This document shows, piece after piece, positions 1 to 11,088 of a stretch of 64,000 bases of DNA. The notes below the pieces were generated by a model. The model did no database searches, was not told where the DNA came from, and worked only from the letters and a program-made list of their open reading frames with translations. A program made the position numbers and the translations under genes. Origin of the DNA: Nymphaea colorata (lineage: Eukaryota; Streptophyta; Magnoliopsida; Nymphaeales; Nymphaeaceae); the NCBI RefSeq assembly GCF_008831285.2, contig NC_045138.2, positions 3,760,143 through 3,824,142 of the forward strand, written 5' to 3'. How positions within the stretch are numbered: the first letter of the stretch is position 1; each line of letters opens with the position of its first letter.

Positions 1-1850
1 GTGCCTCATCCACCTCCCACCAACCGCTGCAGTCCACCTCCTTTCTTCTCAGACAACCAAAGCAGAACCAGCAACAGACCAATCGCCGTTCTCTTCTGGG
101 GAGGGCATTCGCCTCCTCAACCGGACGCCCCACCGCCGATGCCCAGCACTTGCGAAGGGAGCTGGAAGACGTTTATAGAACCTGTAAAATTTGGAGATGG
201 AGAGGTCACGCCATCAATTTCTCGCAGTCTGGGACTGCAGAAGGACCTCCGCTCCTTCTCGTCCACGGCTTCGGTGCTTCGGTCGGTCACTGGCGGAGGT
301 ACATGGGGTCTCTTACAACAGCACGGCCTTCTTCCTCTTCGCATCCTTCCTCTTCCTCTTCCTCTTCCTCGTTCTCTTTCTCTCCCGAAACAATTTCGCT
401 TCTGCAGTTTCGTCCAGCTAAAATATCTTTGCCCCCACGAATGCTTTCAGGAACATTAAGGTGCTCGCTGAGAGCCATACCGTTTTCGCCATCGATCTGC
501 TCGGTTTTGGTGCGTCTGATAAGCCTGCAGGTTTCGCGTATGAGATGGAGATCTGGGCTCAGGTCAGGTTTTAGATGATTACCCAGCTACCCACCTTGTT
601 CTCCCCTCTTCCTCCTTCTATTGCAAGAACGACGTATTTACAGGGAGCAGTGGTTCTTTTCCACCAGTTGATCCTGGACTTTTTGGAAGAGGTGGTTCAG
701 AAGCCGACGGTGCTCATAGGCAACTCCGTCGGCAGCCTCGCATGTCTTATTGCAGCTGCTTCAGGTTCGGATGTCTTCTTCTTCTTCCGTTGCATGCATG
801 TTTTACACCAACTTCTGGTCTTAAAATCAGAAAGGCCAGGGAAGCCCTCATGATCTGTCTGTCCGTTTCTTGGTGGTTCGAGGGATCCGTGACTGGGCTG
901 CTAGTCAGGTTCATTTTTGTTTCTTGCACTTAAAAGGTTGTCTGCGGCTGCTTTTCTCACTTTGTGACGCCTGAACAGAGTCGCAGCAGGGTCTGGTCCG
1001 GGGGCTGGTGCTACTGAACTGCGCAGGTGGCATGAATAACAAGGCGATAGTTGATGACTGGAGGATCAAGCTTCTGCTGCCGTTTCTTTTGCTGTTTGAT
1101 TTCCTTCTCAGGCAACGGAGGATTGCATCCTTCCTGTTTGAACGCGTCAAGAGCAGGTATGCTGACGCACATTTCCCTTTCTCTTTTGAACTGGCATGTG
1201 TAAATGGTGCGTGACTCAGAAACATGAACCAGGGAGACCCTGAAGGGCATTCTCTTGTCTGTCTACGGAAACAAAGACAGCGTTGACGATGAATTGGTTG
1301 AGGTGATAATTCTTTGGCACTTTGTACTAGTACCTTTTCTTTTCACTCTTTTTTTTTTTTTTTTTTTTTTTTTTTCCATCTTGCTAGTTAAAGCAATATC
1401 AGAATATCATAATGTCATCGCACTTGAATTGTGATAGCCGCTGCTTCCTGCTTCATGTCTGCTTGCCTGAACTTGCTATGTTCATGTTCTTTCTCTACAT
1501 TAAGAGTTGTAAAAGCTCAAATAATTGCATGGTTGCAGATCATCAATGGACCAGCAGAAGACGAAGGGGCGCTTGATGCATTTGTATCTATTGTGACAGG
1601 TCCACCTGGGCCCAACCCTACTTCCTTGATGCAGAACATCTCGCTGCCTGTTCTGATACTGTGGGGAGATCGAGACCCATTTACTCCACTCGATGGGCCT
1701 GTTGGCAGATACTTTGCGTCTCTCCCATCAAGACTTCCGAATGTCAATCTTTTTGTTCTGGAAGGAGTTGGCCATTGCCCTCACGATGACAGACCTGATC
1801 TAGTCCATGAAAAATTGCTCCCTTGGTTGGATGCCCTTCCCGAAACATGA
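1..1850 (+). CDS. Plastid-type alpha/beta hydrolase, 5'-partial, six exons
   Basis: Exons by splice signals and protein continuity: <3-298, 451-562, 668-764, 979-1156, 1233-1302 and 1539-1850 (TGA at 1848-1850). All introns are GT-AG and the phases join, giving about 354 visible residues. Seen: an N-terminal Ser/Gln/Arg-rich stretch resembling a chloroplast transit peptide; the oxyanion motif LLVHGFGAS; the nucleophile elbow IGNSVGS (Ser); the acid loop LILWGDRDP (Asp); and GVGHCPHDD carrying the catalytic His. The order and spacing fit the alpha/beta hydrolase fold. The wording closely resembles plant chloroplast-predicted hydrolases of the Arabidopsis At5g19850 type, by recollection rather than a search. 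The substrate is not known. No in-frame ATG lies downstream of position 3 before the conserved part, so translation begins upstream of the window. Intron 1 has a CTTCCT-rich tract and intron 5 a long T run near 1350-1375. Confidence 0.88.
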
Positions 1851-2965
1851 CCGCGAACCTGTCTCATCTCCTCCTTCTGGGCACTATTCTCTGTATCTCA
1901 GGTTCAACTTCTGCCTGATCACTATAAAGGAAACGGGAAATTGTAGCAAATTTTCGTGTAAAAGAGCCTGAGGGTCTGTTTAAAGCCATTCCCCACTTTA
2001 TCTTCAATGTCGAACCAGTGGCGGTACGGCTTGATTGGATGCTTCTGTTTTTTGCTGCCCTCGTTAGATGAAAGGCTACCAAGTACCAACCTTCCCTGCA
2101 GGTATTTCAATTCTTCCACCATAAGTTCTGTCCACTCCACTCCATCGACGTCGGTGCAGTTTTGAAGTATATCAATGGACAATTTTGAATTAATTTCTTT
2201 TGCCCATTCACAACTGATTTTGCTGAATCTTCAAATCAGTTGATTCGCAGAGAATTGGCAACTTCGCTGATTCGATTTGAAGACTCACAAGGAGGAATAT
2301 ATTGATTGGGAGTAATATTTTTAAGGCTGAGTATGGTTATCCCACACGACATTAGGTTGCACACAAGATACTTTTGAGATCACTAATTTTTTAGGTGCGT
2401 ACATAGGTTGTAGCTGTAACCAAGCATAGTGACGGAGGATCAAGCGAAGTGAATATTGTAGGTCATGTAAAGGGAAAGTTGGACGCCTTATTTAGTTATT
2501 TAAATGATACCGTCAACAAGTAATCGGGGCTAAATGCTTCCTTTCAAACTTAGCTAGTGACATGAACATTAAACAATTACAATTTTAATGGTTTCTCACA
2601 GTCATTGCTGTTCTATGATCATTTTGAGGTATGCTGGATGACAATTCATCGAGTGCGATCAACACTTTTTTTTTAATTGTTAAAATAAAAAAAATATTCT
2701 ATGTAAAAAAAATCACGAGCTACTCATTTGGTTTTCGATGCAAGCCTGTGGGAAGGTTAGGCCTTCTTACCTTTATTGATACACCGCTGTGCAAAAAGCT
2801 TGCAAAAGAATCAAAAGTGCTAGGCCTTGACACTTCAGAATACAGGAACCAAGGTCAGAATTTACAGCTCCTTACATCGGCATAAAATATTATCATCTAT
2901 GTGAAAAGGAGGATCGTCATCCAGCAGAGTTACGTTATGGATCATCGACGACAGCGCACGGAAAC
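1851..2965. other. Intergenic, AT-rich
   Basis: This holds the 3' flank of the hydrolase and AT-rich spacer up to the hAT-like element. Open frames here are short and lack recognisable motifs. I see no gene. Confidence 0.6.
2958..2965. repeat. Left 8-bp target duplication of the hAT-like element
   Basis: ACGGAAAC directly precedes the left inverted repeat. AGGGAAAC (15186-15193) directly follows the right one, so seven of eight bases match. Eight bases is the usual duplication length of hAT transposons. Confidence 0.6.
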
Positions 2966-2993
2966 TAGGGGTGGGTATCGGGCCGGGCCGGCC
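2966..2993 (+). repeat. Left terminal inverted repeat of the hAT-like element
   Basis: Begins TAGGGGTGGGTATCGGGCC. It aligns with the reverse complement of 15158-15185 at 24 of 28 positions. GGGCCGG-type motifs continue inward. Confidence 0.65.
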
Positions 2994-3174
2994 AGCCCGG
3001 CCCGATAATATTGCCGGGACGGGCCTGGCCACCAAAAATTAGGCCCGGCTCGCCGACCGACTTCCTCCTGCCCGCCGACCTCCCTCCTCGCTCGTCGATC
3101 TCCTTCTTGCAGAGACCGTGCGGCGTTTCCCCCTCTCAAAGCCCTAAACCCTCTTCCTTCTGCTCTTTGTCGAC

Positions 3175-3179
3175 GTTGT
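3175..3179. repeat. Target site duplication of the LTR retrotransposon, left copy
   Basis: GTTGT lies immediately before the left LTR and is repeated exactly at 14103-14107 after the right LTR. Five bases is normal for Ty3/gypsy integration. Confidence 0.88.
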
Positions 3180-6100
3180 TGTCACACTCCGACCTTTTTG
3201 ACACTCAAACATTTTTTTTTCTAACATCCAACATCGAGGTGTGACTACACAATAGTTCAAAAAGGAATGAGCCAAGCAATTCAAAACAATGGGGCAAGCT
3301 TTTCATTATATAGCATTTCAATTCAATTGTACATTTGACAAAAATGCCTCAAAATCACAACATCGATGCCTAATCAAAAACAAGGCACCAGTAAAACCAA
3401 AAACCCGACGCGCCGGCACTACAAGAGCAAAACAAAACCCAAAACCTCCCCAATAGGACGTGAGTGTAGCCATCTGCTCAGCCTGCTGCCCCGGGTACAC
3501 CGAAACCTGAAAAAAGAAACAACTGAAGGCTTAGCCTTCGCAGTATGGCAACAAGCCAGGAAAAGTCCAAGCCCTCTTGGGTCGGGCTCAGTACACAAAC
3601 AAACATCAGAACAATCTATCATTATGTCATGTCAAGACACGACATGCAGACGCCACTCAATGGCTACAATAACATAATTTCAATCACATGCAAGGCATCA
3701 TCAACATATCACTTGCATTCATAAGCACAACAGTCACATGCACAACAATCCTATACATTTCAATCACATACATTGCAGTTTCATTACTATCAGTGAATTT
3801 ACAGTTCCTGTGGGTGCAAACACAGACACGTGCACACCGCGGGCGGCCCACAGCCGAGAGACAACCCCCGTGGTGGCCCAGAACAGTATGGATCCATCTA
3901 TCCGCTGCAGCGGTAGAGCACTCATCCATGGATGTGTGAATTCCAAGAAGAGATACTCAGCCTTCCCTAGGACACCCAGGTTGAGAAGGCGGGAGCCTAC
4001 GCTCCAAGCACATCACACAACAGTACCCTGGGGCCTTGCACCGCCTGCGCTCCGAACAGGCGAGACCAGTGGCGAAAGCGGGACAACTCCCATATACATA
4101 GTCACATCCCACTGGCCTCTCATCTCTTATTCTTTCATTCTTATACTTATACTTGCACAAACACATTTAACTGGCTAGCTCCTGAGGTTGGTTCACTTCA
4201 CGAGTGAACCCACACCTCCAATTGCCTCCACACGAGGGTTACACATAACCACAACAGTTTTGACTAGCCGTCATAACAATATGGGTACAACTACCCACTG
4301 TGCAAACATTTGCATCATTGCCCGCAGCAATGGGTATTCAATAAACATAACATTCACATTCATCATCATAACAATCACATATTTGAAAACTTAGCCAAAC
4401 CACAGAGAGTAGTCTCATTCTATGGTGGGCTCGTAGCTGTCCTATGCAGTTATCATTCTAGAATGCTTTCTAATGCACAATTGGGGTCGAGGAGACACTC
4501 GACTCGATACCCCGCCTCATCTGTCCTAAACAGTTATCAATTCTAGCATGCACATGCAATGCGTAACATTATCAAAACAATTACTATAAGCCTTTCAAAA
4601 CAATTCATATCATATATCAATTTATGTACATGCATACACATATTCATTCACGGAACACTCAATCAATTCATATCACAAATCCTAGGATCCCATGATCCTA
4701 GGAACACACATTCATTCACTTGCCCAGGCAGGGATTTGCCTGGAATGTCGCCATACCTGTGGCGCGTTCACAAGCATCTTCCAAAATGCCTCGAGCTTCG
4801 AATCCGGTAGCTCAAGGTCGACGGGATGTACCCGGTGTACCTGTAGACACAAACACAAGATAAGATTCCTACTTCATACCTCAACAATTCAAACAAAAAC
4901 AAAACAAAATCATTGAGGCACGTGTCATCGCCTCGAGAGGGTGTCGACGGGTAGTGTCAACCCACAAGTTCTCCAAAAGGGTCACTTCCCACTTCTAGCC
5001 GTGCCAATAGATGCCAAAACTCAAAGCCATCAATTCTTCTATCACTAACGCCTTTCTCAAAACTCCATTTTTCTTAAATCAAGGCGTCTACCCCAAAGAT
5101 ACATCCAACTTATGTACGTTATCCCTATTTAACTCCAAGATACACCCGTTCACAAAAACGCGTGCTACAGGCTCACTAAAACGGTCCTAAATCTTCCCCA
5201 CAACCTCACAAACTCTACCATGTTTCCCCTAATGCTTCGAAAATTAATCTATCATGCTTAAATGATCATCCAAAATATGAATCTTCGCTTCCCAACATAA
5301 TCGCAAGCTTTCCCCCAAAAACGAAATCACTAACATGTGTTCCAAATAATCAATTCTAAGCTTTAGCATGCTCAAACAATAATTATACGCGTTCCAAAGA
5401 AAAATATATCATAAAATATGTTCAATTTCGCCTTGCGCACCCCAATTGAAGGTCTAAACTGCTTTAATCCTCCCGGCAGCCACCTCACGTGCCCAAGTGG
5501 TCCCCAAACGGCTAAAATCCTCCAATGCCTCCACTACTAAGGCCTCCTCTAACTGCTGTTACGAGGGGGAGGACAAATCCCCAAGCTGAAAACGGATCCA
5601 ACAGTGATGAAATAGTGAAAAATCAGTGAGAGAAAGTGCTTGATTGGAGAAAATAGAAAACGAGCAGAAAATGGGGAGAGAGCATGAAGCGTGGACAGAG
5701 AGGGAGGTCGAATAGAGGGAGAAAGAGGGAAAAACGGAGGGGGACTGATAGGGGAGAGGGTTCGGTCAAAAGGGGAAAAGAAGGCAGTGAGGGGAGAGGA
5801 CGGGAGAGAAGAGAGAGACGGTGGAGAGTGAGGGGAGTCGTTCGGTGGAGAGGGGAGACGAGAGACAGTGGGAGAGGGAGACGAGTGACAGTGGGAGAGG
5901 GAGGAGGAGAAGAAGGAAGAAGGAAGAGTTAGGGAGAGGTTGAGGGCTTACCCAACTGCCGACACCGACGCCGCCGCCGCCGCCGCCGTTCCTTCCTCCG
6001 CCGGCTCAAGCGTCGCCACTGCTCCCTCGTCCTCCTCCTGGTCTCACACGGGCGACACGGAAGCAAGAAGGCGTCGAGGAAGAAAAGGGAGACGCGAGGG

Positions 6101-6194
6101 AGAAGGGCCCTCGCGTCGGGCTCCTCTCGCGTGGGGCTAGGGTCCGGGTCTGGACCCTGACCCGACCCGCTCCGCCCAAACGCCGCGCGTTACA
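3180..6194 (-). repeat. 3' LTR of the Ty3/gypsy element
   Basis: Read on the minus strand it starts TGTAACGCGCGG and ends in GGAGTGTGACA, with TG...CA termini. It is 3,015 bp. A GA-rich block at 5680-5930 on the plus strand reads as a CT-rich patch on the element strand, and there is a (GCC)n run near 5965-5990. The copy at 11089-14102 differs by about 17 substitutions and one base in a T run, by eye, all between 3188 and 4775. Short open frames inside are low-complexity and occur identically in both LTRs. Confidence 0.92.
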
Positions 6195-6208
6195 TCCTAC
6201 CCTCCTAA
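6195..6208 (-). other. Polypurine tract
   Basis: On the minus strand AGGAGGGTAGGA directly precedes the 3' LTR. It is purine except for one T, as expected of the plus-strand primer of an LTR retrotransposon. Confidence 0.7.
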
Positions 6209-6242
6209 CAAACAAATTTCGTCCTCGAAATTAGATCATACC

Positions 6243-7754
6243 TCAATGCAAGAACAAGTACGGATATCTCTTCCGCATGTCCTCCTCAGGTTCCCATGTG
6301 CTCTCCTTCAATCCATGGTACTGCCATTCCACCTTCACTAAAGGAATTCTCTTTGTGCGAAGCACTTGCTCTCTTCGGTCCACAATTCTAATAGGTTTTT
6401 CTTCCATTGTCAGATCATCTTGCACCTGAATACCTTGAAAATCAATCACATGTGTCGGATCTGGTACGTACTTTCGAAGCATGGAAACATGAAAAACGTC
6501 ATGAACCTGACTCAAGTCTGGTGGTAGTGCCAATCTATAGGCCACCTCGCCAATCTTCTCTAATATCTCAAAAGGTCCTACGAACCTCGGGCTCAACTTT
6601 CCCTTCACCCCAAAACGAAAGACACCTCTAGTAGGGGAAATCTTCAAAAACACATGATCACCAACCTCAAAAGTCAAATCTCTACGACGAATGTCGGCAT
6701 AGCTTTTCTGTCTACTCTGAGCAGTCAACAACTTTTTCCTTATCAATTGCACTTGGTCGGTGTAGTGTTGCAAAACTAAAGGGTTTTCGATTTTTCCATC
6801 ACCCAATTCGGTCCAACAAGCTGGCGATCTGCACGGCCTTCCATACAAAGCCTCAAAAGGTGCCATCCCAATACTAGAGTGGTAACTGTTATTATATGCA
6901 AATTCTGCCAGTTTCACATGTTTGTCCCATTCTCCTTTCCACTCTAAGACACAAGCACGCAACATGTCCTCTAAGGTCTGAATGGTCCTCTCCGATTGCC
7001 CATCAGTTTGGGGGTGGAACGCTGTGCTTAGCTTAAGCTTGGTACCCAAAGCCTTCTGCAAATGCCCCCAAAATCTAGAGGTAAAACGTGGATCTCGATC
7101 CGAAATGATAGACCTTGGCACACCATGCAATCTCACTATCTCGCCAATATATAACTCTGCGAGACTTTCCAAAGACTGATTAATTCTAATAGACAGAAAA
7201 TGAGCGGACTTCGTCAGTCGATCAACAATCACCCATATGGCGTCATGCTGTCTTCGGGTGTGAGGCAATCCAACTACAAAATCCATTGTAATGTCTTCCC
7301 ATTTCCACACCGGGATATCGATTCTCTGCAACAAGCCTCCGGGCCGTTGATGCACTGCTTTTACTTGTTGGCAAACCAAGCACTTTGCCACATATTCTGC
7401 AATTTCACGCTTCATTCCAGGCCACCAAAAATTTCTCTTCATATCCTGAAACATCTTTGTACTACCAGGGTGTATAGAAAACTTAGATTTATGAGTTTCA
7501 TCAAGCAACCGTCGCTTCACCCCTTCATCTCTAGGGACCCACAATCTATGTCGAAACCACAATGAACCCTCTTCATCTTGATGCCAGAAAGCATCTACCT
7601 TCTTACACTCTTCCACGTTCTTAGCAAAATCAGGATCTTCCTTTTGCTTCAATACAAGCTCTTCCATCAAAGGGTGTTGTATCACGGCACTCATCGTTGC
7701 TTTGTTCTCGCCACAAAGGTAAGGTTGCCATGCTATCACATCTTGTAACAAATT
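6243..7754 (-). pseudogene. Pol C-terminal part: integrase and chromodomain, after an in-frame stop
   Basis: This continues the same reading frame as the segments upstream, after a TAG at 7755-7757, and ends with TGA at 6243-6245. In order it contains an HHCC zinc-binding integrase domain ending in AKCLVCQQVK; the catalytic core with the three acidic motifs MDFVVGLP, ISDRDPRF and GQSERTIQ; and a C-terminal chromodomain with PLVKVEWQYHG and STWEPEED. The integrase inserts the cDNA into the chromosome, and chromodomains of this clade are thought to bias the target site. The catalytic residues are intact, but without readthrough the product is cut off from reverse transcriptase. The first ATG is at Met 20 of this segment, so independent translation is unlikely. 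Confidence 0.9.
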
Positions 7755-7976
7755 CTAAGAACATGCTAACATACTATACATCGTTGCCTTAGCTTGCCTG
7801 CTCAAAGCATCAGCCACCACATTCGCCTTGCCTGGATGATATGATATCGTGAAATCATAATCTTTTAGGTATTCAATCCATCTTCTTTGCCTCAAATTAA
7901 GATCACTTTGGGAGAATATATATTTCAAAGACTTGTGATCTGTAAACACTTCAAATGTTGCCCCATAGAGATAATG
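7755..7976 (-). pseudogene. Pol middle segment between two in-frame stops: end of RNase H
   Basis: This is in the same frame as the flanking polyprotein segments. It carries the RNase H end, with [11 protein letters not shown] and the conserved [20 protein letters not shown]. It is bounded by TGA at 7977-7979 and TAG at 7755-7757. In relatives the residue before RHYLYG is normally Trp, so the first stop looks like TGG to TGA, a change typical of cytosine deamination on the opposite strand. The segment is not expected to be made as a separate protein. Confidence 0.85.
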
Positions 7977-10853
7977 CCTTCAAATCTTTAGTGCAAACAC
8001 AACTGCTCCCAACTCCAAATCATGGGTGGGATAGTGTTGTTCGTGTGTCTTCAACTGCCTTGATGCATAAGCCACCACACGGCCATTTTGCATCAGTACA
8101 CAACCATAACCGATTCCTGATGCATCTGTGTACAATACAAAACCCGAATGACCTGATGGAAGCGTCAGAATAGGAGCAGCAGTAAGCTTGTCCTTCAGAG
8201 TTTGAAAACTCCTCTCGCACTCTTCACTCCAAATAAACTTCACTCCTTTTCTCAATAGCTTAGTCATTGGTGTAGCTATTTTCGAAAAGTCTTGTATAAA
8301 CCTGCGATAATATCCTGCCAATCCCAAAAAACTTCTAACCTCGGTTACACTGCATGGCGTCCTCCAGTCCTGCACAGCTGACACCTTAGCCGGATCGACG
8401 GATACTCCATCCTTAGAGATTACATGACCCAGAAAGTTTACCTTCTCTAGCCAAAATTCACATTTTGAATACTTGGCATATAACTTATGCTTGCGCAAAA
8501 GACCCAATACACTTCTCAAGTGATCTCTATGCTCTGTCACACTTTCTGTGTACACCAAAATATCATCAACAAAAACAATAACAAATCGATCCAAGAACTC
8601 TTGGAAAACTCGATTCATGAGGTCCATGAACGCTGCGGGAGCATTGGTCAACCCAAAAGGCATGACCCTGAATTCATAGTGCCCATATCTGGTTCGAAAA
8701 GCAGTCTTAGCAACATCCTCCTCCCGTATCAAGAGTTGATGATAACCCGTCCTCAGATCGATCTTGGAGAAAACCTTTGCATCCTTAAGCTGATCAAACA
8801 AGTCTTCGATTCTAGGAAGCGGATACTTATTCTTGATGGTGACTTGATTCAACATGCGGTAGTCAATACACAAACGCATTGTCCCATCTTTCTTCTTCAC
8901 AAACAACACTGGTGCTCCCCACGGTGACACACTAGGTCGGATGAAGCCCTTGTCTAAGATCTCCTGCAGTTGCTTCTTCAATTCTTCTAACTCTGCTGGT
9001 GCCATACGATAGGGTGCCTTAGAAATAGGAGTTGTTCCTGGTGACAACTCTATCTTGAACTCCACTTCTCGTGTTGGAGGCAAACTTGACAGTTCCTCAG
9101 GAAACACATCAGGGTACTCACTCACAATTGCCACATCCGGTAACCTTACCGGTTCCGTCTCATTGGTCAACACATTGACCAAGAAAGCAACACTTCTATT
9201 TTCTATCAATCGTTTAGCTTTCAATGCAGACACCATTATCTTATCAGTTCGACTGGCCTTACGAGCATGGAACTCCACAGGTTGCATTTCATCAGTCAAC
9301 AACTGTATCTGCTTCTTCCTGCAATCTATATTAGCATAATATGCATATAACCAATCCATGCCCAAAATCACATCAAATTCGTTAAAACTCATGATCACTA
9401 ACTGTGCAGGTAAGTGATGTTGATGGATCTCCACGTCCACATCAGATAGATACTCACTACACGACTCTTGAGCATGTATAGGGCTAACAACTTTCAGAAC
9501 ATACGGCATCTTCCTAGCAGGCACTTCTAGTGAAGTAGCAAATCGACTAGATATAAATGAATGGGTCGCCCCAGCATCAAACAACACTCTAGCAATATGA
9601 GAACCAACAAGTAAAGTACCTTCAACAAGGTCGTGTGCCTGAAGCTCCTCCACGGTAGTAGCATAGACACGTCCAGTCGTCTGTCGTGCGCTAGAAGGAC
9701 CGGCCTCTGGCTTCTTCAACTCTCTTTCTTTCCTTAAGGGACAATCCTTGATAAAGTGCCCCATCCTTCCACAGTGTAAGCAAGCTCCGATCTCTCGATA
9801 GCACGGCTGTCCAGGGTGCACACGTGAACAAGTAGGGCACCTCTGAGAAGTCGGAGTAGCCACTGACCCCTGGGTGGCCTCACTACGGGTTGGCTGGTTC
9901 CGTCTGAAAGTTCGATCATCCTGCCTCTCATAAGGCCTTGTCCTGCCTGTAAAGTGGTGGCGCTTCACCTGGGTTCGTCCACCTTGTGAATGCTGGCCCG
10001 TATTCTTCTGGTGATCCTTCTGTGTCCTCGCCCAGTCTTCTTCTATACATTTTGCCATAGTGACCGCCTCGTCCAAGTCACGAGGTCTGCTCGTCAAAAC
10101 TTTGGTTCGCAGTCCCTCCCGCAGACCGCGCACAAACTTACCTGCTCTAGCTCCGTCTGTGGTGTAGAAGTGTGGGCAATACGCCTCCAAGTGTCGATAT
10201 CTTGTAATATATTCCTCCAAGCTCATTTGATTTTGCTGTAGATCAAGAAACTCTTGCATGTTCTTGTCTCTAGCATGCACTGGGTAGTAGGTGTTGAGGA
10301 ATGAATCTCTAAACTGCTTCCAAGAAATTGACGGTTGGCCTGCATACCGGATCTCAAGAGTTGATTTCCACCAATCCATGGCATCACCTTTCAGCAGGTA
10401 AGTGCCATAGTTCACTTTGTCCTCCTCAGGCATCTTCAGAAGTACAAATATGCGTTCAACTTCCTCAATCCACTGCTTTGCCTTATCGTGACTGCACCCT
10501 CCTGAAAAGATAGGCGGCTGCATCGCCATGAATTGTTGAAACGACACCGCTGATGCCTTCTCCTTAAGTGGCGCAGTGGTGTCTCCTGAAGGAGATGCAT
10601 TACTCCTCTGGTTACTGACCATGGACTGCACAAGGGAGGTCAGTGTTTGCAACGTGGTCAGCAAAATAGACTGTTGATCCACAGGTGGAGTCTGCCTCAG
10701 TGGGGTTTGAGCACCCCCACCCAATTGGGCATAATGGTGCCCTGACGTACTGTCGTCGCGTGGGGTATGCGCATCAGAATGGGCCGGACTAGGCTCTCTC
10801 TGTGCCTCTGTGGACGGCCCAGCTCGCTTCTTACCCTTACGATGATATTCCAT
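7977..10853 (-). pseudogene. Gag-protease-reverse transcriptase part of the polyprotein
   Basis: The start is the ATG at 10853 (MEYHRKGKK); the open frame reaches further upstream but without homology. About 958 residues run to a TGA at 7977-7979. Domains: retrotransposon Gag at about residues 115-275 ([26 protein letters not shown]); two zinc motifs, [13 protein letters not shown] and a CX2CX4HX4C knuckle [14 protein letters not shown], at about 337-370; an aspartic protease with [10 protein letters not shown] at about 425; reverse transcriptase with [17 protein letters not shown] and the active site FVDDIL; and the start of RNase H with YTDASG. Gag packages the RNA, and the protease and polymerase process and copy it. 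This segment is uninterrupted, but RNase H and integrase are cut off by the stop. Confidence 0.93.
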
Positions 10854-11068
10854 ATGTACAAACAAGAACCTTAATCTCAAATCCAGTCTATGACTAATCT
10901 CACAAATCAAATCACAACGTGCATTAGCACGAAGTTCAAAACATAGATCACATTACGTACTTATACGTGAAAAAGCATAACCACAATAACAATCTAATCA
11001 AATGAATGCGTACCTGGGCAACACGGCTTCACAAATAGGCTTTAACTCACATCCATAGTGGGGTTTGC
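10854..11068 (-). other. Leader between primer site and gag
   Basis: This is the untranslated leader on the element strand between the primer binding site and the gag start. No conserved coding motif is seen. Packaging signals are expected here but cannot be recognised by eye. Confidence 0.6.
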
Positions 11069-11084
11069 CATGGCTCTGATACCA
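11069..11084 (-). other. Primer binding site, tRNA-iMet
   Basis: On the minus strand TGGTATCAGAGCCATG follows the 5' LTR after four bases. TGGTATCAGAGC is the standard plant primer site complementary to the 3' end of initiator methionine tRNA. Confidence 0.9.
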
Positions 11085-11088
11085 AAAC

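Noticed and set aside
1-459. Open frame of 152 codons from position 1
   Set aside because: The conserved hydrolase exon is in another frame (codons starting at position 3). This frame runs through intron 1 and has no homology.
2631-2885. 84-codon open frame between the hydrolase and the hAT-like element
   Set aside because: No conserved motif, AT-rich and not linked to the hydrolase splice pattern.
5684-6140. Open frames rich in Arg/Gly and Ala/Ser inside the left LTR (and the same at 13592-14048)
   Set aside because: They are identical in both LTRs and come from GA-rich and (GCC)n tracts of the LTR, so they are not separate genes.
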